Part shown: piece by piece, positions 37,611-48,610 of the stretch
Layout: each line of letters starts with the position of its first letter
Numbering within the stretch: position 1 is the first letter of the stretch
DNA from: Eulemur rufifrons
Taxonomy: Eukaryota > Chordata > Mammalia > Primates > Lemuridae
Reading direction: 5' to 3'
NCBI RefSeq assembly: GCF_041146395.1
Contig: NC_090990.1
Coordinates: forward strand, 48,033,501 to 48,097,500
DNA: 64,000 nucleotides
Position numbers and translations under genes: made by a program
The notes under the pieces: generated by a model
The model's database searches: none
What the model was told of the DNA's origin: nothing
What the model saw: only the letters and a program-made list of their open reading frames with translations

Positions 37611-39065
37611 ACGAACAATGTAATGATTACAAATGATATAATCTGAGGATCGCAGGCAAAATTCTCCTGTTTTGAGACTTCTATATGTGAGATATACATA
37701 TTACAGAGTATATAAAACATATATGTTACAGTCCAATGAATAACTAGACTGAGTCGTGTAGGTCAAAAAATAGAATATTGCCAGCACCTCAGAAACCCTT
37801 GCTATCTGACTTTTTTAAAAAGAGCTTACTTAGGACTATAATCTGTGATAATTATCCACTTAAATGTCAACTGAAATCATATGACCAATCTTTTTATGGG
37901 CAAAAGGAATGTTCCCTTAAGTCCATATTTAATTTCAAAATGGAAATTGAGTATATATCAACTTAAAATCTATTCACATTTCAGAATAGAGATGTGTAAT
38001 CTTTAAGGCATTAATTTTAATTTAAAAAAAGATAGGTATATAAAAAACAGAAGTATGGAACTTGAAGAAAATGTATATACTGTTATACATTTTTGTGAAA
38101 GCAAACCTAATAGTAATAGCTTTAAGATAAAAAGCATTTGATTAAAGTAAAGTCAAAGACATTCAAAAGTTTAAGATCTCATTATATGTTTCATTATAAC
38201 AAATTAGTTAAAATGAGCAGAATTCTTTGTTTCTGTGTAGCTTCTAGTATATGCTTAGCACTCAATAAATGTTAAACAGTAAAATATGAATTAGGCTAAT
38301 CACCACATATCTAAAACACGCTTTATTAAATTTGAGCCTATTTAAATTTTATATCATAGAAACTGACATGTCACTGATTCATGACCTTTCTCAACAGAAA
38401 AAAATGTAACCTATGAAATTGAGATTTGTGGTTTTAAATATTTTAGCAATAAACCACCAGAGAACAACAAATACGTACGGTCAAAAGCTAACAATATTTC
38501 AAAATAAAGAATTCCATATTAAAATTAGGTTGTTCTCTATAGAAAATTCTACAAACCTTTTGTAAGTACATTTGAAATAGGAAGGAAAAAGAAGGGAATA
38601 AAATATAATAAATAAAGGCAAGCTATCTAAAGATACACTAAATGTGGATAAAACTAAATGGACAACATGGATAAAAATAACATTTAGAAGTATCATTCTT
38701 AAACTGTAGTGCAGCAGTACCTGAGTTATGCTCTCTTTAATTTATGCACATGATGGATAGCTTGTTAAGGGGCATATCTGTAGCCATTATAATTGATAGT
38801 AGCTGAAGGCAGTCAAGCCATAATTTCTATTTAATGGATGGGATAAGAAGGGAACAAAGTCTGCAGTAGCATTTTAAAATAAGTGCCTAGAAAGTTTACA
38901 TTTATGTCCAAAATAATATCTACATTCTAGCCTTTTCTATGTTAAATCCTTTGAGAGAAGAGAAAAATCAGCTGCAAAAAGATTCATATATTATTAAATC
39001 AAAATCTTGATTTAACCAATAACTAGAAAAATCTTACAATAAGTAGAAAAGAATGTTCAACTAAC
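37611..39065. other. Intron, nothing recognised
   Basis: AT-rich intron immediately downstream (in gene orientation) of the 39066-39204 exon. A few L2-like words occur near 38240-38280 (gcttagcactcaataaatgt). Confidence 0.4.
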
Positions 39066-39204
39066 CATTTGATGAAGGTCCATTTCTGTGCTCTTGTTCT
39101 TCAGAGCTTGTGGGAGAAGGAAATGGGCTCATTCGACAAGTTCCAGTTGTTGGAGAGTAAGGTATAATACTTTGCTTCCTTGTGATTTTTGAAGAATCAA
39201 ATGA
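39066..39204 (-). CDS. ITGB3BP: ITGB3BP coding exon, residues 17-63
   Basis: 139 nt exon with acceptor tatttccag and donor AATG|gttag. It reads SFDSSKITRKQSIIPYSPTT then GTCRMSPFPSPTSSEEQEHR then NGPSSN and one base of Gly. The YSPTTGTC core and the SPTSSEEQ stretch match human CENP-R as I remember it. It is the largest exon in the window. An Alu insertion lies about 80 bp upstream of its acceptor. Confidence 0.96.
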
Positions 39205-39281
39205 CTGGAAATAACAATTTGGGACAGAAATACTTATGTTTAGTTACAGATCTCTGAAAATACACATCTTTAAAAACTCAT

Positions 39282-39567
39282 GGCTAGGCATGGTGGCTCA
39301 CGCCTATAATCCTAGCACTCCAGGAGGCCGAGGCAGGAGGATTGCTTGAGCTCAGAAGTTCGAGACTAGCCTGAGCAAGAGTGAAACCCCGTCTCTACCA
39401 AAAATAGAAAAATTAGCGGGGCGTAGTCCCAGCTACGCAGGAGGCTGAGGCAGGAGGATTGCTTGAGCCCAGGAGTTTGAGGTTGCAGTGAGCTATGATG
39501 ACACTACTGCACTCTACCCAGGGGGACAGAGAAAGACTCTGTCTCAAAAAAAAAAAAAAAAAAAAAA
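39282..39567 (+). mobile_element. Alu SINE, plus strand, close to an ITGB3BP acceptor
   Basis: Alu from ggctaggcatggtggctc to a long A tail. The middle lacks the lemur insertion, and the right monomer ends 'gctatgatgacactactgc', as in older J copies. It is antisense to ITGB3BP, so its poly(T) side lies next to the acceptor of the 39066-39204 exon. Confidence 0.92.
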
Positions 39568-39999
39568 GACCTCAGCAAAATTCAAGCTAACACTCATTTC
39601 CTTGCTCTTTCTTTTCAGATTTCAAATATACTCAATTAGCACTGTCAAAGTGAACACGATTCTTTCAAATTAGGTAGAAAGTTCAGGTCTCTACAACAAT
39701 TAGGGTATCTCAATTTGATATTTATGAAATCTTAACATTAAAGGGTTACTACCTTCTGAGATGGTATTTCCAAACATTAGAGATGGCTGACTCTCCCAAT
39801 CACTTCCCGACTTTTATTTTCAGCTGGTCCTGAAGTATAATTTTGGGGCCAGGACAGGAAAAAACAGAGAGGCCTATTACTAAGACCCACAAGGATATCC
39901 TAGGAAGGATCAGTGCTGTTCTAAACCTTCACAAAATGCTCTGACATAGTATCTTTCTTTAATAATGATGAAAATAATGTCTAAACAATTGAGTTTGGC

Positions 40000-40445
40000 A
40001 TTTAAGGCCTTTGAGATTTGGCTTGTCCTACACAATCCACCTCTGTAGCTTCCTCCTTTGTATTCCCAAAGGTGTTGTGCAAACATACCTCTTATTGCAG
40101 GTAATATTTTAATAATTTTTTACTTTTCTGTCTGCCCCATTAAAATTTGCTCCCCAAAATCATTTTTTCATCTTTGTACCCTAGAGAACTAAAAAATATA
40201 TAAAGAATGAATGACTTAAAAGAAACAGTCTAGTAAACTTGGCCATGCCACTCTACTCAGGATATACTCATTTGTTCATCAGTTCATTCATCCAGTATTC
40301 ACTGACACCTATAGTTTCAGTCACTAGACTATGCACATTTGGGCCTCAGATCGTTCTGTGATTTTAGCTTGGAATGTTCTCTTTTTTCTCTTCCCCAAGA
40401 CCTAGTCTTTAATATAACAAATTATTCTGGCCTCAAGGAGTAGAT
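40000..40445. mobile_element. L2 LINE fragment
   Basis: Text 'gcatttaaggcctttgagat ttggcttg' and 'cttggaatgttctctttttt' is typical of the L2 3' region. Confidence 0.55.
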
Positions 40446-41250
40446 TCTACCAAAAGTTAGCAGAAAAGAGGGGAAATCGAAGTGGGCTGCAGTAATCTGT
40501 CACAAAAAATAAAAGGGATGAAAAACCTGAAATTTAGAGTGGAATAGACGGCACAGGATGGATATGGGGGATGAAGGAAAGGTCTGAAGGCTCTTATGTT
40601 GCCAACACATTATACAACTAAACTAGAGCTTGGTAGTTGACTTGAAATAGTTACAGAATTCTGCATTATCAATTGTCCTTTATTTTTAAGACATCTATGG
40701 CAGAAATAGTGGCTGTGTCACTCTTTTCAATAATCTTGGTGTTAGTTCCAGAATCTATACCATCAAAAATATTTTTTTTACAGTTAAATGATAAATATTT
40801 TTTTGTATTGGGGTACAAAAAGCATTCTTTATTTTATGTAGCCACAGAAGTAGCCACAAACATAACTAATATCTTTAAAAAAAATCAAACTATAATATCG
40901 TGTTATAACTCTAAAGCAATCTTCTTTGTAAGGTGAAAGGGTTTTAAGTCTGTTTATCAGGTGGTTACTATTACCTCTCCATCTTGAGTTTTCACCTGCT
41001 TATATGTATTCAGTCATAAACTACGACATTTATCCAATCCCTACTCTACTTTTCCAAGAATTTATTGCCCAGAACTATTTCACTGTGTATGTACAAGAAA
41101 TGAAAGTTGCTACCCTAATGTACATTTATGTCAATCTGTTTTCCTATTTTCTCCAAAACATTATTTTATACAATTGCCAAATGTCTAAACATTGCAATTG
41201 TAGATCATACATTTCTCCTTGAAAACAATGTTCCAGCTTTCAGAAAATAA

Positions 41251-41284
<34 letters not shown>

Positions 41285-42639
41285 ATATTTGGCTTCCCTT
41301 TAAAAATACTGAGGCTTCTCTCCTTTTTTTTGGTCATTTATGTAGGTTAAAAGGAAAATGTCTGTCTACAACTACTATACATAGAAGGAAAACTGAAAAG
41401 TTACCTTTCTGTATTATTCCATTAAATATTCTTCAGTAAATAATATATTTCTATATATTTGCCCTACTGGTACATACAAAGGCATAGCCTTACTTCCCTA
41501 AGTTTTCTTTTCCTCAAGATTTTACTTTCAAGGTCTTCTAACTTTCAATCTTTGAAGATTAAAAGTGATCCTAGAATCCATCTAAGAATTTCCATTCTGC
41601 CATAACCCAAACTTTGAAGGTCTTAGCCTACTTATGAATCTCCCACAACAGGAAGAATTAAGAAGAATGGGATTTGAGAGAAGACCGAGCTACTAATTGA
41701 GAAGTCAGCACTCTTTCTAATCAGCAAGGATGAGCGCTACCTAGCAGACTCTTTAGAAAAACAGAGGAAAAAAAACCGAGAAGAGAGGAATAGATTCAGC
41801 TAGAAAAAAGAAAGGATTCAGGATGTAAACAAAATGTTAAAAAAAAATAGATGTCACAACCACTTCTTTAATAATTTACAACTTCTTTTAATATTTACTG
41901 ACTCAGAGATATTTAACATGGCTACTAAACAAACAAAAAAAATGCCATGTTCTAAGATTCTATAATCAGTCTAAATGCCACTGTATTTTTTATAAGGAGG
42001 TCAAACCTTGTACAGTAGCAAAACTAAAATTTGGGCATTGATTTTCTGCCTAAAAAAAAAAAATCAATGTTCTTTCTATAATTTCAAATAGATATGACAT
42101 TCTCCTTCCATATCTCTCACAAATTGTAGCTTGCTTTTTCACCTTGCTTAAAGCATATTCTACCAAAAAGGTGCCTGCGATTTTATTGATTTTTTACCTG
42201 TTATAAACAGTCTAAAAAGTACTAACTAAGGGTTCTTTTAGGATGAAATATGGGATATAAAGGATCTGCTATTATTATTATAAACGACTAGTCTATGCTG
42301 AAATATTTAAAACAGATTATCATAGGTATTCAGCCAACCCGAAACAAAAGGGCAGCCAAAGGGAGATAATTCTTTATAAACTTATACTGGTTAGTTAGGT
42401 TATTGGAATATCCCACCTAAGATACAATTATTATGTACTACTAGTACTAATTATGGAATTTACATTAGAAAACTCTAAATACTAGCTGCCCTCAGAGACT
42501 TTTCACAATTTGGGCCTAGGATTCTTAGAAGACTGCTAAATATCAACTAAGTTCCTATCAGCTGACACAATTACCATCCTTAAGGGCCCTAAAAATGTTG
42601 GAGTCTTGCTGTTTTTATGGTAGCTATGGAGAACGATGG
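40446..42639. other. Intron, no gene recognised; one GT microsatellite
   Basis: Unique-looking sequence apart from a perfect (GT)n run at 41253-41282. Confidence 0.45.
41253..41282. repeat. (GT)n microsatellite
   Basis: About 15 perfect GT units. Confidence 0.98.
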
Positions 42640-42830
42640 CATTTTGCACTTATCTCAGTGATCTTACAGAGATAGCAGGGAAAGAATATGACCAATACAT
42701 TAGATCTGTGATAATGGAAATGCTCTATTTCTTGATTAAGTGTTTGATACACAGGGCTATACAGCTCATTGAACTGTATACTCAAGATTTAATGATATGT
42801 AAATTTCACCTTGATAAAAAAATTTAGCAA
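42640..42830 (+). mobile_element. L1 3' UTR fragment, sense
   Basis: Text 'tagatctgtgataatggaaa', 'ctcattgaactgtatactca' and 'atatgtaaatttcaccttga' matches the end of old L1 3' UTRs. Confidence 0.65.
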
Positions 42831-43119
42831 GAAAAATAAAATATTGGCTAAGAAAGTTGATGCACTGGTTATTCTATTTGTGCTCATTATTTTTCACAAT
42901 TTTAAGATATTAAAATATTAATTTTAATAATAAAGATATCATTACCGTACTGTTACTCTCTTGCACTGTAACTCTCAAGATTTTTTTGTTTTGTTTTGTT
43001 TTTAGTGGGCTCGGGAGCATCAAGAAGTTTTTAATGAAATATTTTCATGGCTGTTTCCCATCATGGCTGCTTCCCATTCATATAACCTTGTATTTTTCAG
43101 AAGACGAGATGAATTCCAC

Positions 43120-43470
43120 CCTAGATTTTTTTGTTCACTATAGTATGATTTATATACAATAAAATGCACAGATTTTATTCAGCTTAAGGAGTTCTGACAA
43201 TTGTATACACTGAAACAACAACTACCCAAGATATATATTTTGATCATCTCAGAGGGTCTCTTGTATCCCCTTCCAGTCAATTCCCACTCCCCAGCCCAGA
43301 GGCGACCACTTGCTAATTACTAGAACCATACACAATTTTGACTATGCTTGAACTTCATATAAAGTACATAACTCTTGCGCTTGGCTTCTTTTGCTTAACA
43401 TGTTTTTGAGATCATCTACATTGTTGCTTATGTTAGTAATCTGTTCCTTTTTATTGTTGAGTAGTATTCC
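43120..43470 (-). mobile_element. L1 3' region, antisense, cut off by the retrovirus
   Basis: Reversed L1 text ('aattgtatacactgaaacaa', 'ccccagcccagaggcgacca', 'tttttattgttgagtagtat') stops at 43470, where the retroviral sequence begins. The matching L1 continuation is not clearly present on the far side of the provirus. Confidence 0.75.
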
Positions 43471-43787
43471 TGTTACAGCAAGTTTTACAGCAGGTTGTTC
43501 TGAGGACAAACCAAGCGACAAACAGAGAGTCGGAGAATCAAAGTTTATTTGCCGCCAGGCTCAGAGGGGTCTCACGGAGTACAGCTACGGAATCTGAGTG
43601 GGTCCTCACCTGCAATTCTGTGGCGGCATTGCATGGCAAAACAGTGATTCACTCCCCTAAAGGGAGCGACCAGGCCCGGGGGTTATACGGGCACATCTTC
43701 ACCAAAACATGTCTAAGTTCCCACAACAGACGCAGCCAGGTGGACATATGAGAGAACCTCCCCCCCTTTGTCTGTTAAGCTGCAACA
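43471..43787 (-). repeat. LTR in reverse orientation at the left end of the provirus
   Basis: Read on the minus strand, 317 bp begin tgttgcagcttaacagac and end gcttgctgtaaca-like (acttgctgtaaca), as TG...CA. A TATA-like gtataa and a poly(A) signal AATAAA (43544-43549 reversed) lie in the expected order. The last 103 bases align without gaps to the right LTR with 84 matches by hand count. The upstream U3-like part does not resemble the right LTR. Confidence 0.85.
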
Positions 43788-43804
43788 ACATTCAAGGATC
43801 TAGG

Positions 43805-45290
43805 ATGGGTAGCATAGAATCTAAGCCTACAGTCCTTAAATGCATGTTAAAGAACTTTAAGAAGGGTTTCACAGGAGATTACGGTGTCACACTGAGTCCC
43901 AGGAGACTTAGGGCCCTCTGTGAACACGAATGGCCCACATTTGGGGTCAACTGGCCTGCAACAGGAACCTTAGACCTCCCCACCATGTGAGCCATTTGGA
44001 GAATCGTGACTGGGACTCCCGGCCACCCCGACCAATTCCCTTACATAGATTCATGGTTAGAGATTGCTCAGACCATGCCCCCTTGGGTCCGGTTCTGTGC
44101 TAATAAGGGACAGAGCAGGATTTTTGTGGCCCAGAGTACCAGAGACTCCAGCCTATCCAAAGCCTTCCATCAGGAAGCTCCTGAAGAGGATCCACCACTG
44201 CCCTACAACCCTACGGTGACACCTCCTGAAGTACCCCCGAATCCACCAGACACCCGGCCACCGTCAGTCTCCCAGCCACCAGTTCTGGACCAAACAGGTG
44301 CCGACATTCCTATCACCCGCCAGCTACGGTCAGCTCAGGCCCCAACTTCAGCCCTCCAGATGCCCCTGCATGAGGTGCGAGGTCTGATGCAGGTCACAGA
44401 TGATGGGTCCATTTAGCCAGGTCAGCCAGTCCTGTACTACCAGCCCATCTCCACCACTGACCTTCTGAACTGGAAGTACCACACCCCGCCATACTCCAAA
44501 AAACCTCAGACCCTCCTTGACCTCCTGGAATCCATTGTTCAGACCTACCGTCCCACTTGGGAAGACTGTTGCCAGCTCCTTCTGACCCTTTTTAACACAG
44601 AAGAATGGTACTGGATTGTAACTGGGACCCAGAGGTGGCTCCAGGACCAGACTCCAGCAGGAACCTTGGACATGGAGCAGTGGGCACAGAGAGCACACCC
44701 GAGACCAACCCGGATTGGGATTTCAACTCCCTGAGAGGATGAGAGGCACTCGGATGATATTTGGAAGCTCTCCTCCATGGCGTCCAGGAGGGAGCCAGAA
44801 AACCAACCAACATGAACAAAGTCGCTCTCATCACCCAGAAGCCAGAGGAATCACCAAGCGAATTTTACGAGCGCCTTTGTGAGGCCTACTGAGTCTACAC
44901 ACCCTTCGACCCAGAGGCGGCTGAAAATCAGCGGATGGTGAATGCCACATTTGTTGGGCAGTCCTATACTGACATCAGACAGAAACACCAGAAACTTGAT
45001 GGGTTTGCGGGAATGACCATCACGGAATGAACATTACGCAGCTGATGGAAGTGGCCCAGAAGGTCTATGTTAATTGAGACTGGACCACCCAGAGGGAGAA
45101 TGACAAGAAAATGAAACAGAAAGCCGCTCTCTTCGCTGCTGCCCTCGGAAGACCCGACCCATCCAAGAGACCTGGCCCACCACGGGAAGGAGGATCCTAG
45201 AGACGAGAGACCCTGAAGCCTGACCAGTGCTCCTATTGTAAGGAGTTTGGTCACGGAAGCATGAATGCCCCAACAAAAGAAAACACTCAA
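43805..45290 (+). pseudogene. Retroviral gag remnant (matrix, capsid, nucleocapsid)
   Basis: The Met at 43805 starts MGSIESKP, a likely myristoylation signal, and a matrix domain with the gammaretroviral EWPTFGVNWP motif. In-frame stops occur at 43988-43990 and 44414-44416. A proline-rich stretch (about 44170-44300) is followed by capsid-like sequence (YERLCEAY near 44870, then YTPFDPEAAENQ), now in a shifted frame with a stop at 44890-44892. A nucleocapsid zinc knuckle begins CSYCKEFGH at 45228-45254, but a one-base deletion just after it removes the final Cys from frame. Not translatable. Confidence 0.88.
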
Positions 45291-45400
45291 CGCCAGACAG
45301 GAATCTGCCCAGAGGCTTCCAGCAGGAGCCAGAGACCCAGGACCTCATCAGTCTTACTGGGGTCAACACAGAATAGGACTGACCGGGTTTCCTGACTCTT

Positions 45401-45664
45401 GGCCCCTGGGGGCCTATGGTCATAATGGAAGTGGGGGGCTGACCAATAACATTCATAGTGGACACTGGGGCAGAACACTCGGTGGTAACAACCCTGGTGG
45501 CTCCACTTACAAAGTGGGAAACCACCATTGTGGGAGCCCCTGGAACTCAAGTAGCTCGACCCTTCTTCCAATCCCAAATATGCCAGATGGGGGCCACCAG
45601 ATACAACATGAATTTCTATACATACCAGACTGCCCCATTACCCTCCAAGGTTGAGATCTCCTGA
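45401..45664 (+). pseudogene. Retroviral protease remnant
   Basis: The aspartic protease active-site triad DTG is present at 45461-45469, followed by AEHSVVTT. A stop lies just before it (the tga near 45440), so the reading frame is closed upstream. The rest runs to about 45660 before a stop. Confidence 0.82.
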
Positions 45665-45959
45665 GCAAACTGGAAGCCCAGATCACCTTCCACCTGGAAG
45701 GGACCGTGAGCCTCACGCTTGGCGCCCCAGAGACTCTCATAATGACAGTCACCCTGCCCCGGGAACCAGAATGGAAGCTATACAATGACTCCAAAGAGGA
45801 ACAGAACCAGCCTGACTTCCGGCAGGATTTTCCGTTGGTATGAGCGGAGGACAACCCCCCCACCCCCATCTTGCACACCAACATGCACCCCTGGTGATCA
45901 AGATGAAACCGGAAGCCCAACCAACCAGGAGATGACAGTACCCACCCCCAAGGAGGCTT

Positions 45960-46640
45960 GAGAGGGAATTCAGGAACACATCGATAGGCTTAAGCAGCAG
46001 GGGATTTTGGTGGAGTGCCAATCCCCATGGAACACTCCCCTCCTGCTAGTCAAAAAGCCCAATGGAGTTGGATACTGGCCCGTCCAAGACCTGTGACTGA
46101 TTAATGAGGCTACAGAGACTCTCCACCCAGTGGTACCAAATCCATACACACTCCTGGGCCTCATTCCTCCTGATGCTGCCTGGTTCTCCTGCCTGGACTT
46201 AAAGGATGCTTTCTTCTGCATGCAGCTCACTCTGAAGAGCCAGCTCCTATTTGCCTTCGAGTGGGAGGATCCTTAGACCAGAAGGAAAACCCAGCTGACC
46301 TGGAAGTGACTACCACAAGGATTTAAAAATTCACCAACTCTATTCGGAGAGGATCTAGCCACTGACCTCATCTCCTTTCCATGAGAAGAAACCCGCTGCA
46401 CACTTCTACAGTATGTTGATGACCTCCTTCTAGCAAGCCCAACCAAAGAAGACTGCCACCAGGGAACCTGGTGCCTGCTCCAGTTGCTCACTGACAAAGG
46501 ATACAAAGTCTCCTGGAAAAAGGCACAGATCTGCAGGCAATAGGTAAAGTACCTCAGTTTCCACATCACTCAGGGGTATGGGACACTGGGACATGAGCGG
46601 AAGCACACCATCTGTACAATTCCCAGGCTGACCAGTCGGA
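45960..46640 (+). pseudogene. Retroviral reverse transcriptase remnant
   Basis: Recognisable motifs in order: the N-terminal [15 protein letters not shown] (about 46020), LDLKDAFFC (46195-46222) and the catalytic YVDD at 46412-46423. At least five in-frame stops are seen between 46090 and 46550, including after the VQDL segment and before VKYLSF. The thumb and connection regions run into frameshifted text at 46640-46900. Confidence 0.9.
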
Positions 46641-47234
46641 GACAACTCAGGCCCTACTCAGGCCTCAAAACAAAGAATTGGAAGGGGCCGAGAGGCAGAA
46701 AAGGGTTTTCCAGGAAATAAAAGACTTACTAAAAAGAGCCGCCACGCTAGGGCTACCGGACCTCACCAAAGACTTTTTAACCTGTTTGTACACAAGAAGA
46801 AACAAGTGGCTCTGGGGGTTTTGACTCAAACTGTAGGCCTGTGGCAGAGACCAGTGGCTTACTTGTCAAAACAATTGGATCCGGTAGCGGCAGGATGGCC
46901 ATCTTGCCTCCGTGCACTGACAGCCACCGTCCTGCTACTCAAGGAAGCAAACTCACACTGGGAGAAAACCTCTGTGTGTGAGTCTCTCATACAGTCAGTC
47001 ATATCTCTAATGAACACCTCAGGGCACCGGTGGCTCTCAAGTAACCAGTTAGTGCAATACCAAGGGCTGCTATGAGAAAATCCACGGGACATCCTAGAGA
47101 CAGTGTGGACCTTGAATCCCACCACCCTCCTATCCCCTGAGCCAGGGCCCCCAGACCATGATTGCACTGAGGTGGTAGAGGAGGTCTATGCCAGCCAGCC
47201 AGATCTGAAAGATAGTCCTCTATCAGCACCAGAC

Positions 47235-47640
47235 TTAGAACTCTACACCGATGGCAGTAGTTTTATCCAGAATGGGAAAGGACTGGCGGGCTTCTCAGTC
47301 ACCACAGCCAATGAGGTCATCATGTCAGCTCCTTTGCCCCAGGGGTAGTCAGCACAAAGGGCAGAGCTATGGGCCCTCAGGCATGCCCGGGGTAAGAAGG
47401 CAAACATATACACAGACTCTAAAAATGCCTTTGCCACAATACACATTCACACAGGGGACTGCTGACTGCAGGTGGAAAGGAGATTAAAAATAGGGATGAA
47501 ATCCTCCAACTGCTGGAGGCAGTTTGGGAGCCAAAAGAAATTGCGGTCATCCACTGTCGAGGGCACCGAAAGGGCACAGATCTAATTGCCACCGGCAATC
47601 GCATGGCAGACCAAGAAGCCAAAAATGCAGCCACCCGAGA
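47235..47640 (+). pseudogene. Retroviral RNase H remnant
   Basis: Catalytic-type residues are visible in order: the Asp of YTDGSS at 47250-47252, the Glu of RAEL at 47364-47366 and the Asp of YTDS at 47415-47417. A stop lies between the first two (tag at about 47346), and the last part (ATGNRMADQEAK near 47600) is in another frame. Confidence 0.87.
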
Positions 47641-47789
47641 ATGTTCAGAGGACAATACTCCAACCCAAGGGACATATCTTATTGGCACCCGAGTGGCCCA
47701 AAGAACCAAAATATACCCCAGAAGAGAACCAGTGGGCAGAGCAGGAGAAGGCCAAGAAGGATGCAGATGGGTGGTGGCATGTACGGAAC

Positions 47790-48146
47790 CATACCATCTT
47801 TATCCCTGATAAATTAGCATACTCTATTATCTCCCGACATCACAACCTGACTCACTTAGAGAAAACAGCCCTCATGCAGCTACTCGCCCGGTACTACTGC
47901 ATCGCCAAACCAAACTTCCATCCATCGCTGCAGCAGTCAGCACCCACTGCCAGACCTGTGCTAAAAACAATGCAGGGGTCAGGCCAAGACCCGCCCCAGG
48001 AATTCAGTACAACGGAACCTCTCCATTTGAGGATGTGGAAGTTGATTTCACACAAGTAAATGCATGTTGGGGGTATAAATACCTGCTGGTAGTGATATGT
48101 ACCTTCTCAGGCTGGGTAGAGGCAGCCTCATTTGGGAAGACCCGAA
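47790..48146 (+). pseudogene. Retroviral integrase remnant, N-terminal part only
   Basis: The HHCC zinc domain is seen as HH...LTHLEK near 47838 and the C-x2-C pair at 47948-47959, in different frames. The first catalytic Asp follows at 48044-48046 in VEVDFTQV. Similarity to integrase stops after WVEAASFGKT (about 48140), so the second catalytic Asp, the Glu and the C-terminal domain are absent. env is also missing. Confidence 0.85.
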
Positions 48147-48286
48147 TCAGCATAATACTAACCTATTACCTGGCCCATCAACTAACCTATTACCTGGAGC
48201 ATCAGCATAACACTAAACCTATTCTGGTGTATCAACTACCCTATTACCTGGTGCATCAACATAATACTAACCTATTACCTGGTTGG
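48147..48286 (+). repeat. Short tandem repeat replacing the end of pol and env
   Basis: Five units share 'atca...actaacctattacctgg'. They alternate long and short (about 31, 24, 30, 24 and 31 bp), giving a higher-order period of about 54 bp. The region could be U3 enhancer-type repeats of the right LTR or a later expansion. Confidence 0.85.
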
Positions 48287-48482
48287 CATTAGCCACCTGA
48301 GAGCCCCCCCACCCCTCGGACCACCCCAATTTAATAAAAGTGGGAAAAATAGGGTAGACGGGGCTCAGAATTTGGTGGTGAGACCTCTCCGAGCCTGCTG
48401 GCAAATAAATTTTGTTTCTCAGACTCTCTGTGTGCTGCTGGGTTTGTCGTTGGGACCACCCCCTGTAACACTTGCTGTAACA
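48287..48482 (+). repeat. Forward LTR remnant at the right end (U3 part, R, U5)
   Basis: Contains a TATA-like ttaataaaag at 48331-48340, a poly(A) signal AATAAA at 48404-48409 and the terminal cttgctgtaaca at 48471-48482. The 5' boundary is uncertain because the U3 does not align with the left LTR. Confidence 0.75.
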
Positions 48483-48489
48483 GTATATG

Positions 48490-48610
48490 TAAGGAGCAGC
48501 AGACTTAAAGTCAGAAGGCCTGGGTTCATATAATGATTTTGCTGCTTCCTAGCTATGCTATCATGTCTATACCACTCACCTGAACTTCAGTTTCCTCACG
48601 TAACTAATAT
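48490..48610 (+). mobile_element. MIR SINE, sense
   Basis: Text 'gtcagaaggcctgggttcat' and 'ttcagtttcctcacg' in MIR order, beginning directly after the provirus. Confidence 0.65.

Larger units (their letters stand above)
43471..48482 (+). mobile_element. Class I (gammaretrovirus-like) endogenous retrovirus, defective, with inverted terminal LTR sequences
   Basis: The internal part reads gag, protease, RT, RNase H and partial integrase on the plus strand, antisense to ITGB3BP. The left end is an LTR in reverse orientation and the right end is an LTR remnant in forward orientation, so the termini are TGTTACAGCAAG and CTTGCTGTAACA. There is no forward 5' LTR, no recognisable tRNA primer site, no second half of integrase and no env. 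Every coding domain is broken by stops and frameshifts. No 4-6 bp target duplication is visible (attcc at left, gtata at right). It is an inert fossil. Confidence 0.9.

Noticed and set aside
44348..47709. Many minus-strand open frames across the provirus
   Set aside because: They are opposite-strand shadows of GC-rich gag and pol. They show no domain of their own.
48147..48286. CRISPR-like repeat array
   Set aside because: The units differ in length, no unique spacers separate them, and the context is a vertebrate endogenous retrovirus.
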